Below are positions 62,346-64,000 of a stretch of 64,000 nt of DNA, piece by piece (positions within the stretch are counted from its first letter, which is position 1; each line of letters begins with the position of its first letter). This stretch comes from Micrococcus flavus. GTDB lineage: Bacteria > Actinomycetota > Actinomycetes > Actinomycetales > Micrococcaceae. A program made the position numbers and the translations under genes. A model generated the notes under the pieces. It did not search any database and was not told the origin of the DNA. It saw only the letters and a program-made list of their open reading frames with translations. The DNA lies in assembly GCF_014204815.1 (NCBI RefSeq), contig NZ_JACHMC010000001.1:2108001-2172000 (forward strand), read 5' to 3'.

Positions 62346-64000
<1,655 letters not shown>

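Overview
The window is a very GC-rich (about 70-74% by eye) actinobacterial chromosome segment. Gene content, codon use and short, often leaderless or GTG-started genes suggest a Micrococcaceae member, most likely Micrococcus (M. luteus-like). This is inferred from gene families; no rRNA or other marker is present. I saw no tRNA, rRNA, CRISPR array or replication origin.

Layout. 0-4 kb: 3' end of aspartokinase lysC and a secreted subtilisin-like protease, separated by two perfect hairpin terminators. 4-10 kb: small housekeeping and hypothetical genes (glycosylase-like protein, DUF952-GNAT fusion, membrane protein plus XRE regulator, YchJ-like protein, AbiEi/DUF559-type protein), with three copies of a 61-bp palindromic repeat. 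10.2-13.6 kb: purS-purQ-purL. 13.8-19.3 kb: envelope genes, including a DUF4397 protein, class F sortase, ECF sigma factor and anti-sigma factor in one overlapping cluster. 19.4-21 kb: two tandem lipoproteins.

21-38 kb is a sulfur/methionine acquisition island. It holds a methionine-type ABC transporter (metNIQ), an aliphatic sulfonate-type ABC transporter (ssuBAC), two NtaA/DmoA/DszA-type FMN monooxygenases, two SfnB/DszC-type flavin monooxygenases, an MHS-type MFS transporter, an IS5/IS427-type insertion sequence and an acetyl-CoA synthetase. Three SAM-I (S-box) riboswitches control it: one before metN, one before the SfnB-like operon and, unexpectedly, one before the acetyl-CoA synthetase. 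The first gene of the SfnB-like operon has a single TGG-to-TAG change at a conserved Trp.

38-46 kb: siderophore-interacting protein, YceI protein, exporters, phosphodiesterase, and O-acetylhomoserine sulfhydrylase with a CoA-binding protein. 46-64 kb: a split histidine-utilisation locus. hutG lies on the plus strand at 46 kb and hutH-hutI-(YjiH-type transporter)-hutU on the minus strand from 58 kb to the window end. Between them are a GntR regulator divergent from a flavin reductase/MFS pair, and a type I restriction-modification island (hsdM-hsdS-hsdR) divergent from an XRE-ImmA/IrrE peptidase plus PIN-domain pair. The hsdS gene is visibly AT-richer than everything else, consistent with recent acquisition or recombination.
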